Shown: positions 8,590 to 17,652, counted from the stretch's first letter. The stretch: DNA of 64,000 nucleotides from Anaerolinea thermophila (GCF_020723905.1 NZ_DYHZ01000001.1:514384-578383); one strand, 5' to 3'. The notes: a model not told the origin generated them from the letters alone. Numbers and translations: made by a program.

Positions 8590-9741
8590 TCACCACAATT
8601 TCTGATAAAAAGCAATATTACGAGAGAGCCATTCATCTTTATCGAATCTTTCAATCACTCTTTTTCGCGCGTTTATTCCTAAATCTACCGCCCACCGAGG
8701 ATTTTTCAATAACATTACAACTTTTTCAGCGATATCTAAAGGGTCATACGGGTTACACAGCAAACCACTAATACCATCTTCAATAACTTCCGGTCCAGAA
8801 GTCCGGTTGGTAAGCACGACGGCTTTTCCCACAGCCATCGCTTCCAGTGGAGCAATTGGAAATGCTTCTGCTTTAGAAGGAAATACCGCAATGAAAGTTT
8901 GTCTGAGTAAAGTAAGAAGTTCATTCCTGTTTACATGACCAGTAAAGACGAATTGATCCCGTATCCCTTCAGGTATCCTGTTCTTAAATTCTTCAATTCG
9001 GATAGGCGTAGACTTTCCTACAATATAAACCTTACAAGGCGAAAACTTTTGACAAACCAAAATCATGGCATTCAAAAATTCGTCAATTCCTTTCCGCCAC
9101 ACCAGAGAACCAATAAAGATAATCCCATCCGAAGAAATTGATTGTTGCAAATTGGGAGTAAAAAACTGCGAATCTACTGCGTTATGAATAACATCGAAGG
9201 AACGGTTTTTTAATCCAAACTGTTCGATAGTCTTTCGTCCCGTATAGTCCGAAACGGCCACAATGGATTGAGCGCGAGACAATTGCTGTTTTTCAAAAAA
9301 ATAGGTAAGGCGCGACGCACGCTGTACACCCATTTCAAGGTCAAAGTGAAGTGCTGAACCATTTAAGCGACAAACCAGTGGAACCAGTCTTGGAGCGCCA
9401 AGTGCAAGGGGCCCCTGATAATCGGGAGTCTCAATAATCTGAAAGGGATGTCTGAGATGAATTTTCTTTACCCAAACATAAAGCCATAGCCTGTCAAAAA
9501 GCATACCCACGCGCCTACCTACCAGTGGAACCGTGGAAGAAAGACGCACAACATCAACCCCTTTCAAAACTTCTTTTCTGGCTGTAAACAGAGGTATTTT
9601 ATCTTGAGGATGCACCCCTACAATAGTGACCTGATATCCCTTTTGTACCAGGTTTTCCGCAAGGTCACGGGTCATCGTCCCAATCCCACCATGAAGAGAA
9701 GGAGGGTACTCTTCACAAATATAACCAATGTGAGCCCCCAT
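8590..9741 (-). CDS. GT4-type glycosyltransferase
   Basis: A 383-residue GT-B enzyme. The N terminus IGYICEEYPPSLHGGIGTM has the glycine-rich loop of GT4 proteins. The donor domain shows IIFIGSLVWRKGIDEFLNAM and PSKAEAFPIAPLEAMAVGKA, with the conserved Glu pair, then NRTSGPEVIEDGISG. The gene is flanked by gaps of 14 and 12 bp within a run of five closely spaced minus-strand genes, and it is AT-richer than the exporter genes. Confidence 0.88.
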   Translation of the reverse strand: MGAHIGYICEEYPPSLHGGIGTMTRDLAENLVQKGYQVTIVGVHPQDKIPLFTARKEVLKGVDVVRLSSTVPLVGRRVGMLFDRLWLYVWVKKIHLRHPFQIIETPDYQGPLALGAPRLVPLVCRLNGSALHFDLEMGVQRASRLTYFFEKQQLSRAQSIVAVSDYTGRKTIEQFGLKNRSFDVIHNAVDSQFFTPNLQQSISSDGIIFIGSLVWRKGIDEFLNAMILVCQKFSPCKVYIVGKSTPIRIEEFKNRIPEGIRDQFVFTGHVNRNELLTLLRQTFIAVFPSKAEAFPIAPLEAMAVGKAVVLTNRTSGPEVIEDGISGLLCNPYDPLDIAEKVVMLLKNPRWAVDLGINARKRVIERFDKDEWLSRNIAFYQKLW

Positions 9742-9755
9742 GCTTTCAATTTCCT

Positions 9756-10955
9756 TTACAGTTGATAAATATGAGAGTACATTTCTACAAATTGGGTAAC
9801 CACTCTGTCAATCGAAAAATGCTGAACGACTCTTTGGCGAGCGTTTTTGCCCATCTGGATGAGCAAATCCGGGTTACTGAGTAAATACTCAATTTTATCT
9901 GCAAAATCCTTCGCGTCTCTTCTGCGAGCAATCATACCAGTTACTCCATCCTGGATATTTTCTGGAAGCCCCCCCGCATCGGAGCACACTACCGGCAAAC
10001 CACACGCCTGTGCCTGAAGCACGCTATTATTAAACCCCTCATTTACACTACCCAATACGTAAAGATCTGCTTTTTGCATCCATTGTTTCTTGACCTCTGG
10101 TTTTGACCAGCCCAACAGATGAACATGTTCTTCCAGATGTAAATCTTTTATGGTGTATAGAACTGAATGCTCCTGATCACCTGTTCCTGAAATGTAGTAG
10201 TGAATTCTCCAACCCTTGTCCAACAAAATACGAATCGCCTCCAATAAGTATTCAAATCCCTTTATCCAATACAAACGGGCAGCGGTATAAAAAAGCCATT
10301 CATCATTTTTTCCCTTTGCCGGTTTGGGGTATTGGCTGGGATGGTAAAAATTAATATCAACCATGGGAGATATTATCGAATAATTTGGCTTAAGGAATCC
10401 TTGATGTTGTGCTTCTACATACAAATGGCGGGAAATAAAATGCAACCAATCGGCGTTTTCAAACAAAGGAGAAAACAACCCGGGGTAAAAGATTAAGTCC
10501 TGTCCCCGAAAACTTACCAGGGTTTTAGCATGAAATAATTCTCCCAATTCAAACCGTCTGAGCGCAATTCTCGGATAGTTAAAATGCACAATATCAAATT
10601 GCATGTTACCCCACGGGAAATATTCAGTAATTTTGCGGAAAGAACTTCTCCAAACTTTTTCGTATTTCTGGACAGTTCTCATTAAAAACATCACTCGGAC
10701 AGGTTGAAATAAGAACCAAATGCTTTTTTGATAATTCTCCAAAGGAACTTTTGTTGGAGAGCGTAAGTTACCAAGCACATGCACCCGATTGGTAAAAAAC
10801 GAGGCGGTAAGCCCTTCATCTACGCTTGTTTGCAAGTCTTTGCTTTCTGTGAAAATATGAATATCTATTCCAGAGTCAAGCAATCCTTTTACCCACCTTC
10901 CAATATGATCATGGGAAGGATCGAGAAAAGAAGTGGAAACAATGGCAACTTTCAT
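9756..10955 (-). CDS. GT4-type glycosyltransferase, first gene of a five-gene transcript
   Basis: A 399-residue GT-B protein. The N terminus KVAIVSTSFLDPSHDHIGRW forms the acceptor-side loop. The donor domain carries LFYTAARLYWIKGFEYLLEA and GSVNEGFNNSVLQAQACGLP; note Gln in place of the second Glu of the usual E-x7-E pair (LQAQ instead of LEAM). It then continues CSDAGGLPENIQDGVTG. The ATG at 10955 is preceded by a good -10 box only 11 bp away, with no clear ribosome binding site. The replaced glutamate may affect donor-ribose contact, but such substitutions occur in active GT4 enzymes. Confidence 0.87.
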   Translation of the reverse strand: MKVAIVSTSFLDPSHDHIGRWVKGLLDSGIDIHIFTESKDLQTSVDEGLTASFFTNRVHVLGNLRSPTKVPLENYQKSIWFLFQPVRVMFLMRTVQKYEKVWRSSFRKITEYFPWGNMQFDIVHFNYPRIALRRFELGELFHAKTLVSFRGQDLIFYPGLFSPLFENADWLHFISRHLYVEAQHQGFLKPNYSIISPMVDINFYHPSQYPKPAKGKNDEWLFYTAARLYWIKGFEYLLEAIRILLDKGWRIHYYISGTGDQEHSVLYTIKDLHLEEHVHLLGWSKPEVKKQWMQKADLYVLGSVNEGFNNSVLQAQACGLPVVCSDAGGLPENIQDGVTGMIARRRDAKDFADKIEYLLSNPDLLIQMGKNARQRVVQHFSIDRVVTQFVEMYSHIYQL

Positions 10956-10966
10956 AGTGTGAATAA

Positions 10967-10994
10967 ATTATAAATAGAATAAAAATAGAGTCAT
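10967..10994 (-). promoter_or_regulatory. Promoter for the 10955-5087 glycosyltransferase operon
   Basis: On the minus strand a perfect TATAAT (10967-10972) is preceded, after 16 bp, by ATGACT (10989-10994), which matches four of six -35 positions. Transcription would begin within a few bases of the ATG at 10955, giving a nearly leaderless message. Confidence 0.5.
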
Positions 10995-11105
10995 TCCAAC
11001 CTGTCCAAAATATCGAGAAACGACAAAACAAGACTGTGAAAACAGCACCTGTGCGCAATAGTCTCCCCATACATTATGGGTACAAATACACTGACGACAC
11101 GAATT

Positions 11106-12257
11106 TTACCCACTTAGCGCCTCTTGATAAAATGAAGCAAACTCGGTGGCATGACGTTCCGCTGAAAATAGCAATTTAGCCCTTTCGTAAGCAGCGGTGC
11201 GCAGTCTCTCCATCAAATGGAAATCTTGAACAAGAATCAATTTTTCTGGCCATAAATGGGGAGAAAACGGAGGAAGAAGCACTCCTGTTACCCCATCATC
11301 AATAATTTCCCGGGTACCACCAACACTGGTTGCAAACACTGGCACGCCATTCACAACCGCCTCAATCAGAGAATTGCTTAACCCTTCAGCAATTGAAGAT
11401 TGAATATATGCATGCGCTGCTCGCATGTGGATTTGAATGTCTCCATACCCCAGTTTGCCGGGGAAAACTATATCCGAATCAAGTCCCATCATTTTACGCA
11501 AATACAACAGATGATCCATCTCAGGGCCATCCCCTGCCAGGATTAGTTGAGCCATAAAACCTGTTTTTTGCAGTCTATTCAATGCAAAAATTAACTGGTC
11601 AAAACCTTTGTGCCATACCATTCTTCCAGTGGAAAGAAAATGGTACATACCTTTTGGTTGTGAAGAAGAGTACTCTGGCAAGTTTTCAGGAATGGGAAGG
11701 GTTGTATAAATGGTTTTAATCGTCTTGCAAACTCCGTACCATTCTTTGACCAGATTTCCCAGTGCATTGCACACACTGTGAATAGAGGTGGCATTTTCAA
11801 GGGTTTGAATAAAAATCTCTTTCTGCTTCACCGATTGAAGCGGAAAAACCTGGACATCACTTCCTCTCAGACTGATCGTATAAGGCACCCCCAGCATATC
11901 AGGAATCCATGCCATGGATGCTGCCAGACCGGCATTATGAAAATGGATCAGATCCGGACACAGCCGATCAAAAAAACCCAGTATTACCTTGTTGGATAAT
12001 GCTTTCTCCGGGCTTGCAATACTTCGGAAGGTTAACCAGCGAGTACTGATAATTTTATCAGGAAGACTCAAGTGATTAAAGTTAGGCATGATTGAGGCGG
12101 GTAAGTTTAGAGAGGGCAATGCAAGGCTGGCAGAGCCAGAATAGTCATAACTGCGTGCCACCAGATGAACAAAGATACCATGTTCAACCAGTGACTGAAT
12201 ATGCCTTTGGATAAAGGTTTCTGGTGGGAAAGTATTAGATACTTCGATAATTTTCAT
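11106..12257 (-). CDS. GT4-type glycosyltransferase (stand-alone within the cluster)
   Basis: A 383-residue GT-B protein starting MKIIEVSNTFPPETFIQRHI. The donor domain has LSTGRMVWHKGFDQLIFAL and SSIAEGLSNSLIEAVVNGVP, with both conserved glutamates, then ATSVGGTREIIDDGVTG. It is separated from the next gene downstream by 150 bp and from the gene upstream by about 350 bp, so it may be its own transcription unit. Composition is AT-rich compared with the exporter genes, as often seen for individually acquired glycosyltransferases. Confidence 0.87.
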   Translation of the reverse strand: MKIIEVSNTFPPETFIQRHIQSLVEHGIFVHLVARSYDYSGSASLALPSLNLPASIMPNFNHLSLPDKIISTRWLTFRSIASPEKALSNKVILGFFDRLCPDLIHFHNAGLAASMAWIPDMLGVPYTISLRGSDVQVFPLQSVKQKEIFIQTLENATSIHSVCNALGNLVKEWYGVCKTIKTIYTTLPIPENLPEYSSSQPKGMYHFLSTGRMVWHKGFDQLIFALNRLQKTGFMAQLILAGDGPEMDHLLYLRKMMGLDSDIVFPGKLGYGDIQIHMRAAHAYIQSSIAEGLSNSLIEAVVNGVPVFATSVGGTREIIDDGVTGVLLPPFSPHLWPEKLILVQDFHLMERLRTAAYERAKLLFSAERHATEFASFYQEALSG

Positions 12258-12606
12258 GAGCCTTTTACCCCTTAAAAAACCCTTTCAAATCCCTTTCACC
12301 TGCTTGTTAAAAATCCTGTCTTGCTGGGTGTAAAACTGCGCCCGGTAACAAAATAAAAGTTGCACTAACTAAAATTCCCGCTTTGCCCCTCGAAGTTCCA
12401 ATCAGAACTATCAGAAATGGCAATTTGAATGTTACCTAAACACCATTTGATTAAGGCATTCATATTTCACAAAGCGTAAAAAAAACAAGCACAATATCAG
12501 CAAAATAGTTGTCGGCTTGATCAATTCAGATATCCATGAAAATCCCCTAACCGCTTCTGTGATATTTTCTGCGGATTGATACAGATTCTGCCTTTTTCGA
12601 CATGTC
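12258..12606. other. AT-rich intergenic stretch without a recognisable gene
   Basis: About 350 bp between two glycosyltransferase genes. No open frame longer than about 60 codons with a plausible start, no strong inverted repeat and no convincing -35/-10 pair could be supported. Some promoter for the downstream gene at 12257 is expected here. Confidence 0.5.
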
Positions 12607-13845
12607 TTAAGTCAGCCGCAGAGAATTAATAAAATCAAGCAATTCATCTGCCACACGTTGATAGGAGAAAAATGAATGAGCGCGTTCTGCTGCTTTCTGC
12701 CCAAATTGTTCACGAATCGAGGAACTGGATAATACCTCAAGCGCGCGGGACAATTCCTGTTCTGCGTTTAACGGGTCAATCAAAATACCGGTATCCTCGA
12801 TGACTTCTGGATTCCCCCCCACCCGGGTAGCAATACAGGGAATCCCAAATCCCATGGACTCCATCAGAAATAATGAATTGGCTTCTCCTTCTTCAGGCAT
12901 TGAAAGCAATACAGAAATATCTGCCGCTGAATAAAGAAATTGGAGATTTTCCCGGTCCAGCCATCCTGGATATTGGACAACATAATCTGGAAGGTGAGAA
13001 GATAATTTTTTCAATTCATCAACAAGCTGGAAATTTCCGTAAGTTTCTCTCGCAGGATCCCCTGCAATAACCAGACGAAGTTTAGGATTCTTCTGATATG
13101 CATTTAAGAAGCCCTTTACCAATGGCATCAGTCCTTTAGTGGGTTGCAACCTGCCCGCATATATAATCAAAATTTCTTCCGGGCGAATTCTCCACTGGCG
13201 TCTTGCAACCTCTCTCAAAGCGTTTCTCTTTTCAGGGTGAGCCCACTCTAAATCTATGGCGTTCAATATTACTCTATATGGAATGTTACATTGCCCAAAT
13301 TTTGCTTTCAAACCTTCAACCACGGATTTCGTGATAAACACAATTCCATCGAATCTGGTTTCCAATTCATTCCACTGTTGAAAATTAATATTATTGTGTA
13401 AAATGCTCCCGTGATAATAATAAACATGTTTCGAATGAGGGAGAAATTTCGCAGCCAGCAAAGCCAGTTTCAAATCCACATGAGTAATAATAAAAGTGGG
13501 GCGGATTTTTTTGGCTATTTGCAGCGCATGGAAATAACGAGAACAAATCTCAGGATTAGCCACTCTAAAAATTTTTTTACGAACACGGTACGGAATAAAC
13601 GAAAACACATTTTTATAACGAGAATCGGCATGATAGTATATAGACGGATCGTAAATTAAATTTTTTAAACGATTATCCCAGAAGGATATCACTTTAATAT
13701 TTTCCTGATCGAGTAATAGACGGATTGGATGGTCAATCAAATCTACTATCCCATGGTGATCACCCAGTGGAGGAAGGGTTTTTTTATTACTAACAAGGAT
13801 AAGAATTGTCTCTTTAGAACTTTCCCGGGTGAAACTCTTGACCAT
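12607..13845 (-). CDS. GT4-type glycosyltransferase
   Basis: The open frame extends upstream into the exporter ATPase gene, but the ATG at 13845 (MVKSFTRESSKETILILVSN), 10 bp after that gene's stop, is the likely start and gives 412 residues. The donor domain shows ILIIYAGRLQPTKGLMPLVK and a GEANSLFLMESMGFGIP region with the conserved Glu, followed by ATRVGGNPEVIEDTG. The N-terminal half is lysine- and tyrosine-rich and encoded by AT-rich DNA, unlike the exporter ATPase just upstream. It ends the wzm-led block. Confidence 0.87.
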   Translation of the reverse strand: MVKSFTRESSKETILILVSNKKTLPPLGDHHGIVDLIDHPIRLLLDQENIKVISFWDNRLKNLIYDPSIYYHADSRYKNVFSFIPYRVRKKIFRVANPEICSRYFHALQIAKKIRPTFIITHVDLKLALLAAKFLPHSKHVYYYHGSILHNNINFQQWNELETRFDGIVFITKSVVEGLKAKFGQCNIPYRVILNAIDLEWAHPEKRNALREVARRQWRIRPEEILIIYAGRLQPTKGLMPLVKGFLNAYQKNPKLRLVIAGDPARETYGNFQLVDELKKLSSHLPDYVVQYPGWLDRENLQFLYSAADISVLLSMPEEGEANSLFLMESMGFGIPCIATRVGGNPEVIEDTGILIDPLNAEQELSRALEVLSSSSIREQFGQKAAERAHSFFSYQRVADELLDFINSLRLT

Positions 13846-13855
13846 TTTTCTGACT

Positions 13856-15130
13856 TCAGTCTTCAATCTCAATCTCCCATCGGGGATGAAAATACACGAC
13901 TCCGATGCGAGGATCGGGGGGTCTACCTGACTCATACACATCCGCCTCTATAACCGAAAATCTCAGACACCCCATCAAAGCATCTACATCTTTGGGTTCA
14001 TCCCCTAACCAGATATCTACGGTATATTGCCCCTGAAGAAGCGGAACATGCGGGACTACACAAGTAAGGGTAGCAGAATGGTACGGACGATCAATTCGGC
14101 GTAATTCAACCCTCCTTGTATTGAGTCCACCCACCGTTCCTCTTGAAGCATGATGGATAGTGATCCCCAAAAACGGTTTCGATAAATGTCTTCCCTGTGG
14201 ACAGGAATATTTAACCTTAATAATCAAATCGGAACCCATTGGGACCGTATCAGTATTTTCTCCTCTAGCATTTACTAATTTTACAGAAGTAATGTAAGGT
14301 AACGCCCATTTTGGACGGTATTCATTCAGATCGATTTTCTCAACAGATGGGACCCTCAAGTATTCTTCAATTACCTTTGAAGATTGCTCTCTCAATTTTA
14401 TGGTTCCATTTTCCAAAAAAATACTCGTCGGGCACAGATTTACCACCGCCGCCATATTGTGACTGACGAAGAGCACCGTCCTGCCCTCCTGAGAAGACAC
14501 CTCGCCCATTTTCCCCAGGCACTTTTTCTGAAACTCAGCATCGCCCACCGCCAGCACCTCATCCACCAGGAGGATCTCCGCATCCAGATGGGCGGCGACT
14601 GCAAAGGCAAGGCGCACATACATTCCGCTGGAGTAGCGCTTCACCGGGGTATCAATGAAGGGCTCAATCTCTGCAAAGGCGACGATTTCATCGAACTTGC
14701 GGTCAATCTCACGGCGGGACATGCCGAGGATGGCGCCATTGAGGTAAATATTCTCCCGTCCGGTCAGTTCGGGATGGAAGCCGGTGCCCACCTCCAGCAA
14801 ACTGGCAATGCGTCCTTTCACCTTCACCCTGCCCTCGGTGGGCGCGGTGATGCGCGAAAGAATCTTGAGCAGGGTGCTCTTCCCGGCTCCATTGCGCCCG
14901 ATGATGCCCAACACTTCTCCCTGCTCCACGGTGAACGAAACATCCTTCAGCGCCCAGATGATCTCACCATCGCGGTTACCGTGGTCTTCCTGTCCAATCT
15001 TCAGCAGGGGGTTGGGCTTACCGCGCAATTTTGCCCACCACACTTCTAAATCGCGTGCAAAGGTGCCCGTGCCAATTTGACCGAGGCGATAGGCTTTGGA
15101 AAGGTGTTCAACAGAGATTACAGTACCCAT
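13856..15130 (-). CDS. wzt: Polysaccharide ABC exporter ATPase with C-terminal carbohydrate-binding-like domain
   Basis: A 424-residue protein. The nucleotide-binding domain has Walker A GRNGAGKST (residues 79-87), signature YSSGMYVRLAFAVAA and Walker B ILLVDEVLAVGD, then the switch VLFVSHNMAAV. About 160 residues follow (from roughly residue 255), rich in beta strands (VKLVNARGENTDTVPMGSDL, then LLQGQYTVDIWLGDE). This resembles the Wzt C-terminal domain, which in characterised O-antigen exporters binds the non-reducing chain end. It pairs with the permease gene upstream. DNA coding the ATPase half is GC-rich while the C-terminal half is AT-rich, suggesting the domain was exchanged along with the glycan-specific genes (inference). 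Confidence 0.9.
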   Translation of the reverse strand: MGTVISVEHLSKAYRLGQIGTGTFARDLEVWWAKLRGKPNPLLKIGQEDHGNRDGEIIWALKDVSFTVEQGEVLGIIGRNGAGKSTLLKILSRITAPTEGRVKVKGRIASLLEVGTGFHPELTGRENIYLNGAILGMSRREIDRKFDEIVAFAEIEPFIDTPVKRYSSGMYVRLAFAVAAHLDAEILLVDEVLAVGDAEFQKKCLGKMGEVSSQEGRTVLFVSHNMAAVVNLCPTSIFLENGTIKLREQSSKVIEEYLRVPSVEKIDLNEYRPKWALPYITSVKLVNARGENTDTVPMGSDLIIKVKYSCPQGRHLSKPFLGITIHHASRGTVGGLNTRRVELRRIDRPYHSATLTCVVPHVPLLQGQYTVDIWLGDEPKDVDALMGCLRFSVIEADVYESGRPPDPRIGVVYFHPRWEIEIED

Positions 15131-15132
15131 TG

Positions 15133-16218
15133 TTATCCGAAGTAAACTCTAGCGATGTACCAGGCATAAACAAATTGACTGGCTATTAAACCAACCAATA
15201 CCATAACCACTAACCAAGGTTTAGACAAAAGAGCATTACGCCATTCAGGAAACGAGGCAAAAATACCCACAAACGGGATTACTAATAGCCGACTGAACCG
15301 AACTGCCGCCCAAATTTCACTCTGGTTTAGAAAAACAAAAAGAAGAGCGACTCCCAGTATAAGTGCCACTCCATAAGGAGAGTAAACCGATTTCTTTTGA
15401 ACCTGTATTACCAATAAGGAAAATGTAAACACAGCGAAAGCCCAGAGAAGAATACCTTTGATTAAAGACTTTTCCCCTCCCTGTAATAAGGTTCCAATCA
15501 AACCATCCAGAACAGGTAAATGACTTCTGGAAGATACCTCTACCTGTAAATTACTGGAAAATATCCATGTAAGAGAATGATGATATGTTGCCCCTAAAGC
15601 CCACAATAATCCTATAGGCAGTCCCAGCAACAGGAAAAACGGTAAAAATTCTTTTATTGCCAGTTTTTTTGAGGAAAGAAGATATGCAATAACTATTAAT
15701 CCTACAAATAACCACATTGCTTTATGAGTAATCAGAGATATTCCAAAGAAAAGTCCGGCAAAAAACATGCGTTTTGAAATCAGGAAAAGAAACCCAGCGA
15801 GGAAGAAAAATATCGCAGGAATATCTGCTAATGGAACCACAGTGTAAGTTAAGCCAACAAAGGGCCATAAACCAAACAAAAGGACCCCTAAATTTGAAAT
15901 TTGAGCGTCCAGACCCATTTTCTTGAAAATCTGGACTAACACCACAGCACTGCCCAGAAACGAAATCAAATTAATGCCTGTCATCAAGAATACTGGTTGA
16001 AGTAACCCAAAAGTAACCAGGCGGAAAAGAGCAATGAGAAGAGGATACCCAGGAACATGAAATGAGTGATAAGGCGTTTTCCAAGATAAACTATTGTTCC
16101 AGTAATCTAAAACATCCGACTGCATAAAGTTATGGTGCAGTACTGAACTCATAAAAATAGATAAAAACAGAAAAAGAAAAAGGAGAAAAATCAAAACTGA
16201 ACGGGAGTTTTTAAGCAT
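15133..16218 (-). CDS. Polytopic membrane protein, probable GT-C glycosyltransferase
   Basis: A 361-residue protein with about nine to ten hydrophobic segments. After the first segment comes an extracytoplasmic loop with MQSDVLDYWNNSLSWKTPYH and FHVPGYPLLIALFRL. An acidic residue pair after TM1 followed by a GYPL-like element resembles polyprenyl-phosphate-sugar dependent GT-C enzymes (GT39/GT83/DUF2029 types). Its partial position between the two exporter genes, 2 bp before the ATPase gene, is unusual. Such enzymes add sugars outside the membrane from lipid-linked donors. No exact family is claimed. Confidence 0.65.
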   Translation of the reverse strand: MLKNSRSVLIFLLFLFLFLSIFMSSVLHHNFMQSDVLDYWNNSLSWKTPYHSFHVPGYPLLIALFRLVTFGLLQPVFLMTGINLISFLGSAVVLVQIFKKMGLDAQISNLGVLLFGLWPFVGLTYTVVPLADIPAIFFFLAGFLFLISKRMFFAGLFFGISLITHKAMWLFVGLIVIAYLLSSKKLAIKEFLPFFLLLGLPIGLLWALGATYHHSLTWIFSSNLQVEVSSRSHLPVLDGLIGTLLQGGEKSLIKGILLWAFAVFTFSLLVIQVQKKSVYSPYGVALILGVALLFVFLNQSEIWAAVRFSRLLVIPFVGIFASFPEWRNALLSKPWLVVMVLVGLIASQFVYAWYIARVYFG

Positions 16219-16281
16219 GGGCTTTCCTTATCGATATAGACTATACCAATTCTGGTGATGTAACCATTCATCTCCTCCTGC

Positions 16282-17160
16282 TTACACCGTATCCATGAAC
16301 GTCTGCTCGACACGGTTAAAGATCACCGCACCGATGAACACCAGCACCACCATGAAGAGAAAACTGTACAGCAACTGCCCCGGGCTTACCGTACCGGCGC
16401 CCAGGAAAGCAAAACGGAAGGCTTCAACAATGGGCGTCATGGGGTTTGCCTGCAGAAGCGGCTGAAAACGCGCCGGGATGGACGAAACCGGATAAATCAC
16501 CGGCGTGGCGTACATGAGCAACTGCACGCCAAACTGCACCAGAAAGCGCAGGTCACGGTATTTGGTGGTCAGCGAAGAAATGATGATGCCAAACCCCAGT
16601 CCCAGCCCAGCCATCATCAGCACCAGGATGGGCGAAAGCGCCACCCATGCCCAGTTCATGTGGATGGGCGTACCCCGCAGGATAAAGAAAACCACAAACC
16701 CCAGGAAAAGCACAAACTGCATCAGAAAAGTGATCAGATTGGAAATGAGGATGGATACCGGAACCGCCATGCGGGGGAAATACACCTTGCCGAACAGGCT
16801 GGCATTCTGCACGAAGGTATTGGATGTCTTGTTCAAACACTCGGCAAAGTAAGACCAGATCACCGTTCCAGACATGTAAAAAAGGAACTGCGGCAACCCA
16901 TCCGTGGGCAGACTGGCAATCCTGCCAAAAATGACCGTGAAGGTAATGGTGGTCAACAGCGGCTGAATCAGGTACCACAGCGGACCCAGAATAGTTTGCT
17001 TATACGCCGCCACAAAATCCCGGCGCACAAAGAGCAGAACCAGGTCGCGGTAACGCCACAGTTCACCCAGACGTAAATCCAGCAGGTTGCGCTGGGGCTG
17101 AATAATCAGGTCCCAGTTCTCGCTGGTTTGGGGAGTTATAGAAGAAGGTTTAATGGTCAT
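16282..17160 (-). CDS. wzm: Polysaccharide ABC exporter permease (ABC-2 type)
   Basis: A 292-residue membrane protein with six predicted helices. The N-terminal DLRLGELWRYRDLVLLFVRR segment and FVAAYKQTILGPLWYLIQPL are hallmarks of Wzm/TagG/RfbD-type permeases. The C-terminal part carries QANPMTPIVEAFRFAFLG, also typical. It forms the channel that exports the undecaprenyl-linked glycan together with the Wzt ATPase. It is the first gene of the block that reads through to 12607, and a possible attenuator lies about 220 bp upstream of its start. Confidence 0.92.
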   Translation of the reverse strand: MTIKPSSITPQTSENWDLIIQPQRNLLDLRLGELWRYRDLVLLFVRRDFVAAYKQTILGPLWYLIQPLLTTITFTVIFGRIASLPTDGLPQFLFYMSGTVIWSYFAECLNKTSNTFVQNASLFGKVYFPRMAVPVSILISNLITFLMQFVLFLGFVVFFILRGTPIHMNWAWVALSPILVLMMAGLGLGFGIIISSLTTKYRDLRFLVQFGVQLLMYATPVIYPVSSIPARFQPLLQANPMTPIVEAFRFAFLGAGTVSPGQLLYSFLFMVVLVFIGAVIFNRVEQTFMDTV

Positions 17161-17380
17161 ATCCGTTGATATCTATCGGTTGGCGGGCGCGCTCCGCCCT
17201 TTCGACAGGAGACGCGCTCCAGCCGGGAGTCATCCTTTCTGTGAGGCGCCGGCTCGCTTTCGTCTTCCCGGACAAAAGACCAGCGGCGCGTTATATCTCA
17301 GAAAAAACTTACCTTTAAAACCAGAACCCTGCCGATACCCCTATCCATCCCCCGCTTTCTGCCAGCAGGGGAGGCATCAA
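17161..17380. other. Leader/intergenic region upstream of the exporter operon
   Basis: About 220 bp, GC-rich in the part next to the exporter start. No supported gene. It lies between a minus-strand terminator-like hairpin and the start of the exporter permease and would form the untranslated leader if the operon promoter lies further right. Confidence 0.35.
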
Positions 17381-17406
17381 GAAAAAGCCTCTCCCCTCAG
17401 AGGCTT
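17381..17406 (-). terminator. Terminator-like hairpin in the leader of the exporter operon (possible attenuator)
   Basis: An 8-bp stem (AAGCCTCT at 17385-17392 and AGAGGCTT at 17399-17406) with a 6-nt loop is followed on the minus strand by a T-rich run reading TTTTTC. No minus-strand gene lies upstream of it, so it would stop transcription before it reaches the exporter genes. Confidence 0.5.
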
Positions 17407-17423
17407 CATCTGCCTGCTACAGA

Positions 17424-17546
17424 ATGGAAAAGCCCAATGGAAATCCCATATCCCAAGCCCTGAACCCGGAAGATGTGCAATGTGAAATGGTAAACTTCTG
17501 TGAGACCTGCCCCAATGATACCCCCATAGATATTGTGGGCTTCTGA
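17424..17546 (+). CDS. Possible small cysteine-containing protein (40 residues)
   Basis: An ATG-to-TGA frame encoding MEKPNGNPISQALNPEDVQC, then EMVNFCETCPNDTPIDIVGF. Three cysteines form a C-x5-C-x2-C pattern, which could bind a metal. There is no clear Shine-Dalgarno sequence, and the frame lies antisense to the presumed leader of the exporter operon. I do not recognise a family. It could be chance. Confidence 0.25.
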   Translation: MEKPNGNPISQALNPEDVQCEMVNFCETCPNDTPIDIVGF

Positions 17547-17637
17547 AAACGCTTTAAGGAAATTCTAATGCAACCCGACGAATATGGCAAGTTACAAAAG
17601 CGTTAAATTCTTAATACCCAAAGACCAGCGGGCAGGG

Positions 17638-17643
17638 TACAAT
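17638..17643 (+). promoter_or_regulatory. Possible -10 element of a nearly leaderless xseA message
   Basis: TACAAT ends 9 bp before the ATG at 17653, and no Shine-Dalgarno sequence lies between them. No convincing -35 box was seen. Position and sequence fit an extended -10 feeding a short-leader transcript. Confidence 0.3.
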
Positions 17644-17652
17644 TAAGCCCAC

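Noticed and set aside
17153..17485. 110-residue plus-strand frame before xseA
   Set aside because: Arg/Pro-rich composition without domain features, antisense to the exporter leader and crossing the terminator-like hairpin.
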